Below are positions 1-6,066 of a stretch of 6,612 bases of DNA, piece by piece. Position numbers and translations under genes: made by a program. The notes under the pieces were generated by a model. It ran no database searches. It was not told the origin of the DNA and was given only the letters and a program-made list of their open reading frames with translations. The first letter of the stretch is position 1; the number at the start of each line of letters is the position of its first letter. The stretch covers positions 1 through 6,612 of the forward strand of contig JAAZLY010000161.1 of the NCBI GenBank assembly GCA_012799115.1. Reading direction: 5' to 3'. This DNA comes from Bacillota bacterium (lineage in GTDB: Bacteria > Bacillota > Limnochordia > Darwinibacteriales > Darwinibacteriaceae).

Positions 1-343
1 CCAGCTCTAGGGCCTTCTTCAAGCGAAATTCCCTGGAAATCGTGGACACCAACTCAATCTCAGCACCCGCTAAGTCAATGGTGGCCGGTGCCACATGGTA
101 ATTCTCGATGGCCGTTGGCTCGATAATCCGTTCAATCTTCTCACCCTCGATTAAGACCGAATACATGCAGCGTCGAATCTTTCTCTTTTCAACTCCCACA
201 CCGCTCGAAGCATTTCCCTGGGGATCGACATCAACTAAGAGCACTCTTTTACCTGCTAGCGCCAGGTAGGCGCCTAGGTTAACTGCTGTGGTGCTCTTAC
301 CCACACCGCCCTTTTGATTAATGATTGATATCACTCTAGCCAT
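1..343 (-). CDS. parA: ParA/Soj chromosome-partitioning ATPase, N-terminal part (cut by window edge)
   Basis: Only the first 114 codons are present; the rest lies beyond the left edge. The translation begins MARVISIINQKGGVGKST. Residues 11–18 are the deviant Walker A motif with both signature lysines (K11 and K16), followed by a Walker A' segment LLVDVDPQGN at 35–44. Later blocks such as LAGAEIEL and TISRE closely resemble B. subtilis Soj as I recall it. Family knowledge: Soj is a cytosolic, DNA-binding ATPase whose dimers interact with ParB/Spo0J to separate origins and, in Bacillus, to regulate DnaA. The ATG at 343 is the only plausible start, because an in-frame TAA immediately precedes it. 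The start overlaps the end of noc by 8 bases, implying co-transcription and probably translational coupling. A spo0J gene is expected next, by synteny only. Confidence 0.95.
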   Translation of the reverse strand, partial: MARVISIINQKGGVGKSTTAVNLGAYLALAGKRVLLVDVDPQGNASSGVGVEKRKIRRCMYSVLIEGEKIERIIEPTAIENYHVAPATIDLAGAEIELVSTISREFRLKKALEL

Positions 344-1214
344 TTACCTCACCCCCCATAGGTTTCCTCACAATAACTACTAGCTCATACACTTCATCAT
401 CTTCCCGCTCATCGACCTTCACTGCTAGTCCACTCGATTCTAAGGTTTCGGTGAGCTGCTTCACACTGTTCGAAAAAAGACGTAGATCCTTGATAATCAA
501 CTTGCGCTTTCGTTCCACCTTTTCTTTGGTCACCTTGGACTTGCCCGGATGAATCAGACTTGTCACCAACTCTTCTGTCTGCTTCACACTCAAGCCCTCT
601 TGGACAATTTTCTCCAGGACCAGTAATTGCTTCTCTACATTCTCCAACCGGAGGAGCGCTCGACTATGGCGCTCGCTTAGCATTTCCCGGGAAATAATCT
701 CCCGCACTTCCGGGGGTAGTTTCAACAATCGAATCTTATTGGCGATATTGGCCTGACTCACACCGAGACGAGTCGCCAACTCCTCTTGAGTCAAAGCAAA
801 CTCCGTTAGCAACCTCTCATAGCCTTCTGCAACCTCAAAGACATGAAGATCACTCCGCTGCAAGTTCTCAATCAAGGCAAGCTCAGCGGCATCTCGATCC
901 TCTACGTCTCTAAGAATGGCCGGAATCACTTCCCAACCAAGCTCCTTACACGCCCGTAGCCGGCGTTCGCCAACGATGAGTTCATAGCCAATTGCTCCCC
1001 GCCGAACCACCACGGGCTGCAATAAACCATGAATCCTGATGGACTCTGCTAGCTCATCAAGGGCCGCTTGGTCAAATCCCTGCCTCGGTTGATACTTTCC
1101 GGCGCTGATCAAATGGATGGGAATGGACTGAACAGCCTCGCTCCAAGTTTCACCAGCCTCGACATTGGTGCCTTCGCTTCGTTTTCGATTCAAAAGAACC
1201 TCTGTTAACTTCAT
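336..1214 (-). CDS. noc: Nucleoid occlusion protein Noc (ParB-family CTPase, DNA-binding)
   Basis: This 292-residue ParB-family protein is close to the length of B. subtilis Noc (about 283). The ParB N-terminal nucleotide-binding domain spans roughly 30–125, with boxes QPVVVR (66–71), GERRLRA (82–88) and ENLQR (116–120). The helix-turn-helix domain is about 140–190 (LTQEELATRLGVSQANIANK). The C-terminal dimerisation region, about 237–285, resembles Noc more than Spo0J. Family knowledge: Noc binds NBS sites, uses CTP to form sliding clamps, recruits DNA to the membrane and blocks Z-ring assembly over the chromosome. Three things favour Noc over ParB: its place between rsmG and parA, its C-terminus, and a perfect NBS in its own reading frame. 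The N-terminus (MKLTEVLLNRKR) could form the short amphipathic membrane helix known in Noc, but differs in sequence from Bacillus. A GGGGTGA ribosome-binding site lies 4 bases before the ATG. Confidence 0.9.
   Translation of the reverse strand: MKLTEVLLNRKRSEGTNVEAGETWSEAVQSIPIHLISAGKYQPRQGFDQAALDELAESIRIHGLLQPVVVRRGAIGYELIVGERRLRACKELGWEVIPAILRDVEDRDAAELALIENLQRSDLHVFEVAEGYERLLTEFALTQEELATRLGVSQANIANKIRLLKLPPEVREIISREMLSERHSRALLRLENVEKQLLVLEKIVQEGLSVKQTEELVTSLIHPGKSKVTKEKVERKRKLIIKDLRLFSNSVKQLTETLESSGLAVKVDEREDDEVYELVVIVRKPMGGEVNG
346..355 (-). promoter_or_regulatory. Ribosome-binding site of parA, inside the end of noc
   Basis: The minus strand reads GGGGTGAGGT followed by AA and the parA ATG. 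The GGGGTGA part can pair with the 16S anti-Shine-Dalgarno end, allowing one G·U pair, with 5 bases to the start codon. The site lies within the last codons of noc. The same ten bases stand before noc itself (1216–1225). Confidence 0.6.
682..695. promoter_or_regulatory. Perfect Noc-binding site (NBS) palindrome inside noc
   Basis: The sequence ATTTCCCGGGAAAT is a perfect 14-bp inverted repeat and matches the B. subtilis NBS consensus at all 14 positions. It falls in frame over noc codons 174–178 (Ile-Ser-Arg-Glu and the first two bases of Met), just after the helix-turn-helix core. A given 14-mer would be expected well under once per thousand windows of this size. Its presence in the gene for its own binding protein makes chance still less likely. 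Binding itself is inferred, not shown. Confidence 0.8.
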
Positions 1215-1215
1215 A

Positions 1216-1225
1216 ACCTCACCCC
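1216..1225 (-). promoter_or_regulatory. Ribosome-binding site of noc
   Basis: The minus strand reads GGGGTGAGGT, then one T and the noc ATG. GGGGTGA pairs with the anti-Shine-Dalgarno end at a spacing of 4 bases. It is identical to the ten bases before parA. The 109-base gap between noc and rsmG otherwise holds the rsmG terminator. I could not find a convincing sigma-A promoter for noc there; the best is a weak extended -10 (TGTAGTAAT) near 1233–1241. Confidence 0.55.
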
Positions 1226-1283
1226 GTTACCAATTACTACATTAATTCTGTATCGAGGGAGGAGTTCCTTCCAGATAAAGAGC

Positions 1284-1314
1284 AAAACAAAAAGGAGCCA
1301 GTAGCTGACTCCTT
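1284..1314 (-). terminator. Intrinsic terminator after rsmG
   Basis: On the minus strand, AAGGAGTCA (1314–1306) pairs with TGGCTCCTT (1300–1292) across the five-base loop GCTAC. This gives a 9-bp stem with one G·U pair. It runs directly into a T-rich tract, TTTTTGTTTT, ending at 1284. It starts about 10 bases after the rsmG stop, so it closes the mnmE–mnmG–rsmG unit and separates it from noc. The plus strand has no matching T-tract, so it should act in one direction only. Confidence 0.88.
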
Positions 1315-1323
1315 AGACAATCC

Positions 1324-2052
1324 CTATAGTGGCGCCTTATTCGGTATCCCAGCTCGTCTGGGAAAAGTGGAGGGGGTGGAAGCGAGTTTTCTAAACACCA
1401 ACAGACTCCGTGAACCCATGCTCATCGGCAGAGATATTTCGAACACCTGTTCTACAGTGGCCTTTAGTTTCTCCAACGCCATCGAGCTTTCCTGAAGTTC
1501 AGTCGCAGCTTCGCTCCCCTTGTAGGCCACGAAATGTCCCCCAACCTTAACGAGGGGGATTGATAACTCAAGGAGAACAGGAAGATGCGCTACAGCCCGG
1601 CTCACCACCAGATCGTACGCTTCCCTTTGGTCTTTCGCCCGTCCTGCATCCTCAGCCCTGGCATGCAGAGTTCTCAGGTTCGTGAGCCCTTGCTCTTGGG
1701 CGGCGGACTCTAGAAACCTCAGCCTCTTGCGCAATGAATCAAGAAGAGTAAAGGACCATTCGGGTCTCGCGATAGCCAGGGGGACTCCAGGAAAGCCGGC
1801 TCCGGTACCTAAGTCAAGGCAACGAACTTGGTTCTGCCAGGGAAGGCGCAAGAGAGCGAGACTGTCCAGGAAATTCTTGATGGCCATTTCTTCCGGCTCG
1901 ACAATTCGAGTCAGATTGAGGCTTTCATTGGTTCTAATCACACACTCTGCAAAGTTTGTGAAGGCAGGAACGTGGTCCACGAGCTCTCCTAGTTCCCATT
2001 CCTGTAAACCAAGTTCTAGGGTCGACTGAAATACTTTGCTGTCGAGACTCAT
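1324..2052 (-). CDS. rsmG: 16S rRNA (guanine-527-N7)-methyltransferase RsmG (GidB)
   Basis: This is a full-length 242-residue RsmG, the usual size. Residues 79–89 (LDLGTGAGFPG) are the glycine-rich S-adenosylmethionine-binding motif I, with the acidic LLD at 103–105 ending the second strand. Other family marks are NESLNLTRI (42–50), FLDSLALL (61–68), VVSRAVA (149–155) and the C-terminal pattern TP…FPRRAGIPNKAPL. Family knowledge: RsmG uses S-adenosylmethionine to methylate N7 of G527 in the 530 loop of 16S rRNA; its loss gives low-level streptomycin resistance in several bacteria. The start overlaps the mnmG stop in an ATGA, and GGAGG (2061–2065) sits 8 bases upstream inside the mnmG 3' end, so translation is probably coupled. 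It is the last gene of its transcript. Confidence 0.97.
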   Translation of the reverse strand: MSLDSKVFQSTLELGLQEWELGELVDHVPAFTNFAECVIRTNESLNLTRIVEPEEMAIKNFLDSLALLRLPWQNQVRCLDLGTGAGFPGVPLAIARPEWSFTLLDSLRKRLRFLESAAQEQGLTNLRTLHARAEDAGRAKDQREAYDLVVSRAVAHLPVLLELSIPLVKVGGHFVAYKGSEAATELQESSMALEKLKATVEQVFEISLPMSMGSRSLLVFRKLASTPSTFPRRAGIPNKAPL

Positions 2053-3917
2053 TCTTCTTTCCTCCGGCTTTCTTGTTCAAGATAGATTAAAAGGACACTG
2101 ATGTCGGCTGGATTTACTCCCGAAACCCTGGATTCTTGGCCAATCGAACTTGGCTTAATCTCAGACAGACGAGTAGCAGACTCCTTGGATAGACCCTTCA
2201 CTTGGTGGTAGGGGAAGTCAGGGGGAAGAAGCTTCTTTTCCATACGTTCAAAGCGTTCAATCGCTGATTCCTGCCTGGTCAGATAACCTTGGTACTTGAC
2301 TTGGATCTCCACTTGTTCTGTGACCAAGGGGTCAAGATCGGGAAGGGCATCAAACTCCCTTAGATCCTGATACTTCAATTCTGGTCTACGCAACAAATCA
2401 GCCAGGGTCACCCCATGTTTGAGGGGAGCGGTACCAAGCTCCTGCAACTTTGCATTGACCTCGGGGGTTCCTCCAATCGTCGTGGCTCCAAGGCGCTGGA
2501 CTTCGCGGCTTATTTGCTCTTGCTTCTCCTGAAAGGCCACATACCGCTCTTCGCTAATGAGACCTAGGGAATAACCAAGGGGAGTAAAACGAGCATCCGC
2601 ATTGTCCATACGCAAGGATAGGCGATACTCCGAACGGGATGTCATCATCCGGTAAGGTTCTGTGACTCCCTTTGTAACCAGATCATCAATGAGAACCCCG
2701 ATATAGCCTTGGGAGCGGGGGATGATCACAGGCTCTTCACCTCTCAGATAGCGAACTGCGTTGATCCCGGCCATAATACCCTGGGCTGCGGCTTCTTCGT
2801 AACCAGATGTGCCATTGATTTGTCCTGCCAAGAAGAGACCAGAAATATCTTTGCTCTCCAGTGACGCCCTCAGGGAAAGGGGATCGACACAATCATACTC
2901 AATGGCGTAGGCAGGACGAAGAATCTCTACGTTTTCAAAGCCTGGAATCGTCTTCAACATCTCTTCTTGTATCTCTATGGGTAGAGAAGTGGAGACGCCG
3001 CTTAAATATGCTTCATTGGTCTGCCAGCCTTCAGGCTCAATAAACACCTGGTGGCTGTCGCGATGAGGAAACTCCACAATTTTGCTTTCAATCGAAGGGC
3101 AATAGCGAGGTCCTGCACCCGTAATCGCTCCGCTATACATGGAGGTTCTACCTAAGTTTTCCCGGATAATCCGGTGGGTCTCCGTTGTCGTATACGTAAA
3201 CCAGCAGGGAACTTGTTCAATATTCAAGTCCCTTGTCTCAAAGGAAAAGCCCGAAATATCTGGATCGCCCGGGAGCTTCTCCAACTTCTCATAGTCAAGG
3301 GAGCGCAGATTCACCCTAGGAGGAGTACCCGTCTTAAAGCGCATAATGGGTAGTAGTTGGGTTAAGCGTTCGGCCAAAGCGATGGACGTATGTTGCCCCT
3401 GGGGTCCTGATTCATACTGCAACTCTCCAATATGAATCACAGATCGCAAATAGGTACCCGTGGCTAGAATCACAGTAGGGGCAAAAATCTTGACATTGCC
3501 CCTGACGACAACGCCTTGAACTTTACCGGCGTTGACTAGCAGATCGGTGACTAGAGCCTCTTTCAAGAACACGTTATCTGTCGTTTCAAGAATGTTCTTC
3601 ATACGTCTTTGGTATAACTTGCGATCCAGCTGGACCCGCAATGACTGCACAGCAGGGCCTCGCTTGGTGTTTAGCATCCGCATTTGCATTAGCGTGGCAT
3701 CACAATTCCTGCCCATCTCGCCTCCGAGGGCATCCACTTCTCTTACAAGCGTCGCCTTACCAGATCCACCTATACTTGGATTGCATGGTAGCAGGGCTAC
3801 ATTATCGAGATTCAAAGTGAGAATCAAAACCCGCTGACCCATGCGCGCGGCGGCCAGGGCGGCTTCGGTTCCTGCATGTCCAGCTCCTACTACGATCACA
3901 TCATAACTCTGAGGCAT
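2049..3917 (-). CDS. mnmG: tRNA uridine-5-carboxymethylaminomethyl modification enzyme MnmG (GidA), FAD subunit
   Basis: This is a complete MnmG of 622 residues, typical length. The N-terminal dinucleotide-binding fold begins at residues 6–20 (DVIVVGAGHAGTEAA) and binds FAD. Other family blocks are PCNPSIGG (44–51), the conserved cysteine in GPRYCPSIE (near 273), AGQINGTSGYEEAA (about 364–377) and a C-terminal helical domain with NPADISVLL that contacts MnmE. Family knowledge: with MnmE, using FAD, NADH and a folate one-carbon donor, it adds an aminomethyl or carboxymethylaminomethyl group to wobble U34 of tRNAs reading split codon boxes. It starts 14 bases after the mnmE stop; AGGAGG (3928–3933) overlaps that stop codon. 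One small oddity: the usual Firmicute GGPAKG after NPS-G reads GGSGKA here, but all other key blocks are intact. Confidence 0.98.
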   Translation of the reverse strand: MPQSYDVIVVGAGHAGTEAALAAARMGQRVLILTLNLDNVALLPCNPSIGGSGKATLVREVDALGGEMGRNCDATLMQMRMLNTKRGPAVQSLRVQLDRKLYQRRMKNILETTDNVFLKEALVTDLLVNAGKVQGVVVRGNVKIFAPTVILATGTYLRSVIHIGELQYESGPQGQHTSIALAERLTQLLPIMRFKTGTPPRVNLRSLDYEKLEKLPGDPDISGFSFETRDLNIEQVPCWFTYTTTETHRIIRENLGRTSMYSGAITGAGPRYCPSIESKIVEFPHRDSHQVFIEPEGWQTNEAYLSGVSTSLPIEIQEEMLKTIPGFENVEILRPAYAIEYDCVDPLSLRASLESKDISGLFLAGQINGTSGYEEAAAQGIMAGINAVRYLRGEEPVIIPRSQGYIGVLIDDLVTKGVTEPYRMMTSRSEYRLSLRMDNADARFTPLGYSLGLISEERYVAFQEKQEQISREVQRLGATTIGGTPEVNAKLQELGTAPLKHGVTLADLLRRPELKYQDLREFDALPDLDPLVTEQVEIQVKYQGYLTRQESAIERFERMEKKLLPPDFPYHQVKGLSKESATRLSEIKPSSIGQESRVSGVNPADISVLLIYLEQESRRKEE

Positions 3918-3931
3918 AACGCACCTTCCTC

Positions 3932-5323
3932 CTACTTACCAATACAAAACTGAGAGAAAATCCGGTCCAGCACATTCTCCCGCACCGTTTCACCGGTTAT
4001 CTCACCTAGATGCTCCAAGGCATTATACAGATCCACTGCTATCAAATCAAGGGGAAGCCCCTGCTTGAGTGTACGTAACGATTCCTCTAGAGCTCCCTTA
4101 GCTGCCTGTAGAGCTTGTTTGTGTCTCGTCCGTGTTAGCAGTGCCCGAGAACCTGCGGAACTTGTGATCTGGCTTCTTCCGACAAACTCTACGATACGAT
4201 CTGCTAGGCGCTGAACAACCTCTGATCCCTCCTGAAGGAGCGACATCTCAAGGCAGGGCGCTCCATGTAGATCGCCCAAGTCGTCTACATCCCAAAGTGG
4301 AGGCAGATCCACTTTATTGATCAAAACAATCCTCTTGCTGTTTTCTGTACGTTCCAAGACCGCGAAGTCATCCTTGGTTAAAGGTTCGCTGCGATCAAAG
4401 ACATGCAACACTAGATCAGCATCCTCCAAGAGATCAAGACTTCGGGCCACGCCAAGGCTCTCCACCATATCACTACTCTCTCGAATGCCTGCCGTATCGA
4501 TCAGGCGGAGGGGAACACCCCGTAGGTTCACTACTTCCTCAATACTATCTCGAGTGGTACCTGGAATATCAGTCACCAAAGCCCGGTTTTCATTAAGGAG
4601 GGTGTTAAGGAGACTAGACTTACCGACATTGGGTTTTCCAGTGATCACTGTCATAAGCCCTTCTCGCAGAATTTTCCCTTCGTCTGCCGTACTGAGGAGC
4701 TCTTCCATCTCCTGTATTGTTTCGACCATGGTTTCTTCCATGGATTGTACTTCAACGTCTGGAAGATCATCCTCGGGAAAATCAATACTAGCCTCTACAC
4801 GAACCGTGATTTGATAAAGTTTTTCCTGGAGATCCTTGACTTTTTGGCTGAGACTACCTTCTAGTTGGTCTATGGCAACTTCCAGACCGAGCCTAGTTGG
4901 TGAGCGAACGATATCAATCACCGCTTCGGCCTGGCTGAGATCGAGCCGTCCATTCAGAAAGGCACGCTTCGTAAACTCTCCTGGCTCTGCAAGGGTAGCA
5001 CCTTGTTTGAGGCACAGTTCTAAAACCTCCTGAACGACAACTACGCCTCCGTGGCACTGCAGCTCTACCACATCCTCTGCTGTATAGGAGTGGGGACCTC
5101 GCATAGCAACTGCCAAGGCTTCATCGACTGTTCTTCCTGTTGCGGGGTCCACAACTTTGCCATAGCGCAGCTTATAGCTTTCTTGATCCTTCAAACCCTT
5201 ACCTTGCTTGGGCCGAAAGATGGTATCGGCAATGGCTATCGAATCGGGACCACTTAAGCGGACAACACCTATGCCCCCTTCGCCTAGGGGAGTGGCCACC
5301 GCTGCAATCGTTATGTCTGTCAT
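3932..5323 (-). CDS. mnmE: tRNA modification GTPase MnmE (TrmE/ThdF)
   Basis: This is a complete MnmE of 463 residues from the ATG at 5323. The frame stays open to a TTG at 5359, but GAGGTGG (5329–5335) fits the ATG, and the TTG lies in the terminator's T-tract. Domains: N-terminal folate-binding region (about 1–118, with CHGG at 90–93); a helical domain interrupted by the G domain (about 220–380); and the C-terminal CIGK (460–463), whose cysteine is a family hallmark. G-domain motifs are GKPNVGKS (229–236), DIPGTTRD (252–259), DTAG (277–280 region) and NKVD (336–339). Family knowledge: MnmE is a potassium-activated GTPase that dimerises through its G domains and works with MnmG on tRNA U34. 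The next gene, mnmG, is its partner. It is the first gene of its unit, downstream of a terminator. Confidence 0.97.
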   Translation of the reverse strand: MTDITIAAVATPLGEGGIGVVRLSGPDSIAIADTIFRPKQGKGLKDQESYKLRYGKVVDPATGRTVDEALAVAMRGPHSYTAEDVVELQCHGGVVVVQEVLELCLKQGATLAEPGEFTKRAFLNGRLDLSQAEAVIDIVRSPTRLGLEVAIDQLEGSLSQKVKDLQEKLYQITVRVEASIDFPEDDLPDVEVQSMEETMVETIQEMEELLSTADEGKILREGLMTVITGKPNVGKSSLLNTLLNENRALVTDIPGTTRDSIEEVVNLRGVPLRLIDTAGIRESSDMVESLGVARSLDLLEDADLVLHVFDRSEPLTKDDFAVLERTENSKRIVLINKVDLPPLWDVDDLGDLHGAPCLEMSLLQEGSEVVQRLADRIVEFVGRSQITSSAGSRALLTRTRHKQALQAAKGALEESLRTLKQGLPLDLIAVDLYNALEHLGEITGETVRENVLDRIFSQFCIGK

Positions 5324-5342
5324 GGCTACCACCTCAGCTTCT

Positions 5343-5373
5343 ATTTTACCACGAAACAAAAAAGGGTGTGCAA
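5343..5373 (-). promoter_or_regulatory. Possible mnmE promoter overlapping the jag terminator
   Basis: On the minus strand, TAAAAT (5348–5343) matches the sigma-A -10 consensus at 5 of 6 positions. The best upstream partner is TTGCAC (5373–5368), a weak -35 with a long 19-base spacer. This -35 lies in the 3' arm of the terminator hairpin. Transcription would begin only about 15–20 bases before the mnmE start codon. The call rests on the -10 and on the need for a promoter after a strong terminator. Read-through from jag is the alternative. Confidence 0.3.
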
Positions 5374-5405
5374 AATGAACTCAGTTTGGTTCATCTGCAA
5401 CACCC
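5354..5405 (-). terminator. Strong intrinsic terminator after jag
   Basis: On the minus strand, the arm GGGTGTTGCAGATGAAC (5405–5389) pairs with GTTCATTTTGCACACCC (5380–5364) around an 8-base loop. Pairing is GGGTGT, GCA and ATGAAC, broken by a one-base bulge and a small internal mismatch. The hairpin is followed at once by TTTTTTGTTT (5363–5354). It lies about 20 bases after the jag stop codon, so it marks the end of the transcript that carries yidC and jag. Confidence 0.9.
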
Positions 5406-5424
5406 CAACAGCTTCAAATGTAGT

Positions 5425-6057
5425 CTACTCTGGCAGAATGATGACCCGACGATAGGGATCTTGACCTTCGCTTTGAGTGATGACCCCTGGAAACTCCTGC
5501 AACTCTTGGTGAACAATGCGACGCTCAGCTGCGTTCATGGGATCCAGTGCTACTCTACGATGGGAAGATTCAACCTTCATGGCCGCCCTTTGGGCTAGGG
5601 AGCGCAACGTCTCTTCGCGTTTGGCACGATAATCACCGATATCAAGGTTGATCCTCATCCACTCTCCACCCTGACGATTCACCGCAAGACTCGTAATATA
5701 TTGTAGACTATCGAGCGTTTGCCCTCTGCGTCCAATTAGGATGCCCAAATCATCACCGTCAATACGCAAATTGATGCTCTCTTCATCAGCTTCGCCTGTA
5801 ACCTCGGGCTCCAGATCCATATGACCAAGAAGTTCCTTGACAAACTCCAAAGCTGCCTCAAGCTTCACTTCATACTCAGGTATCTTCTTATCAACGCGCA
5901 CTTTGGCTTGTTTTGAGCCAAGTATTCCTAAGAAGCCCTTATTGCCTTCTTCTAATACCGTAATCTCAACATCCGCGCGCTCCACATTAAGCTCTCGAAG
6001 CGCTTCGGCGATGGCTTCGTCCACCGTCCGAGCAACCACTTCAATCGACTTCATCAT
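5425..6057 (-). CDS. jag: RNA-binding protein Jag/KhpB (SpoIIIJ-associated; Jag_N, KH and R3H domains)
   Basis: This is a full-length protein of 210 residues, normal for the family. It has an N-terminal Jag_N domain (about 1–52, with GNKGFLG), a KH domain (about 75–150) with the nucleic-acid-binding loop IGRRGQ (109–113 region), and a C-terminal R3H domain (about 150–210) with its Arg-x3-His pair (R179, H183). Family knowledge: in Firmicutes KhpB binds RNA, often with KhpA, and influences cell size and division; it was named for its position beside spoIIIJ and has a proposed link with the YidC insertase. There are two adjacent ATG codons. The first (6057) lies 7 bases after GAGG, which overlaps the yidC stop; the second would shorten the protein by one residue. 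It is cotranscribed with yidC, nine bases upstream, and followed by a strong terminator. Confidence 0.96.
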   Translation of the reverse strand: MMKSIEVVARTVDEAIAEALRELNVERADVEITVLEEGNKGFLGILGSKQAKVRVDKKIPEYEVKLEAALEFVKELLGHMDLEPEVTGEADEESINLRIDGDDLGILIGRRGQTLDSLQYITSLAVNRQGGEWMRINLDIGDYRAKREETLRSLAQRAAMKVESSHRRVALDPMNAAERRIVHQELQEFPGVITQSEGQDPYRRVIILPE

Positions 6058-6066
6058 TTAACCCCC

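Noticed and set aside
212..225. ATTTCCCTGGGGAT, an 11/14 match to the Noc-binding site in parA
   Set aside because: Matches at this level are expected by chance at a rate not far below one per window, and it is not palindromic. Another 11/14 match at 3157–3170 in mnmG shows the background.
1147..1154. GTTTCAC, half of a parS site, in noc; another copy near 3988 in mnmE
   Set aside because: The second half of the 16-bp parS palindrome is missing in both, and no complete or near-complete parS was seen in the window.
3264..3277. CCCGGG core in mnmG resembling the NBS centre
   Set aside because: Only the six-base core and a few flanking bases agree (10/14). The flanks do not form the inverted repeat.
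5324..5359. Twelve-codon N-terminal extension of MnmE from a TTG start
   Set aside because: The TTG sits in the T-tract of the upstream terminator without a ribosome-binding site, whereas the ATG at 5323 has GAGGTGG at good spacing and matches the family start.
1682..5598. Several plus-strand open frames of about 60–165 codons opposite rsmG, mnmG, mnmE and jag
   Set aside because: They lie antisense to well-identified conserved genes, show no recognisable domains, have compositions typical of reversed coding sequence and lack convincing ribosome-binding sites.
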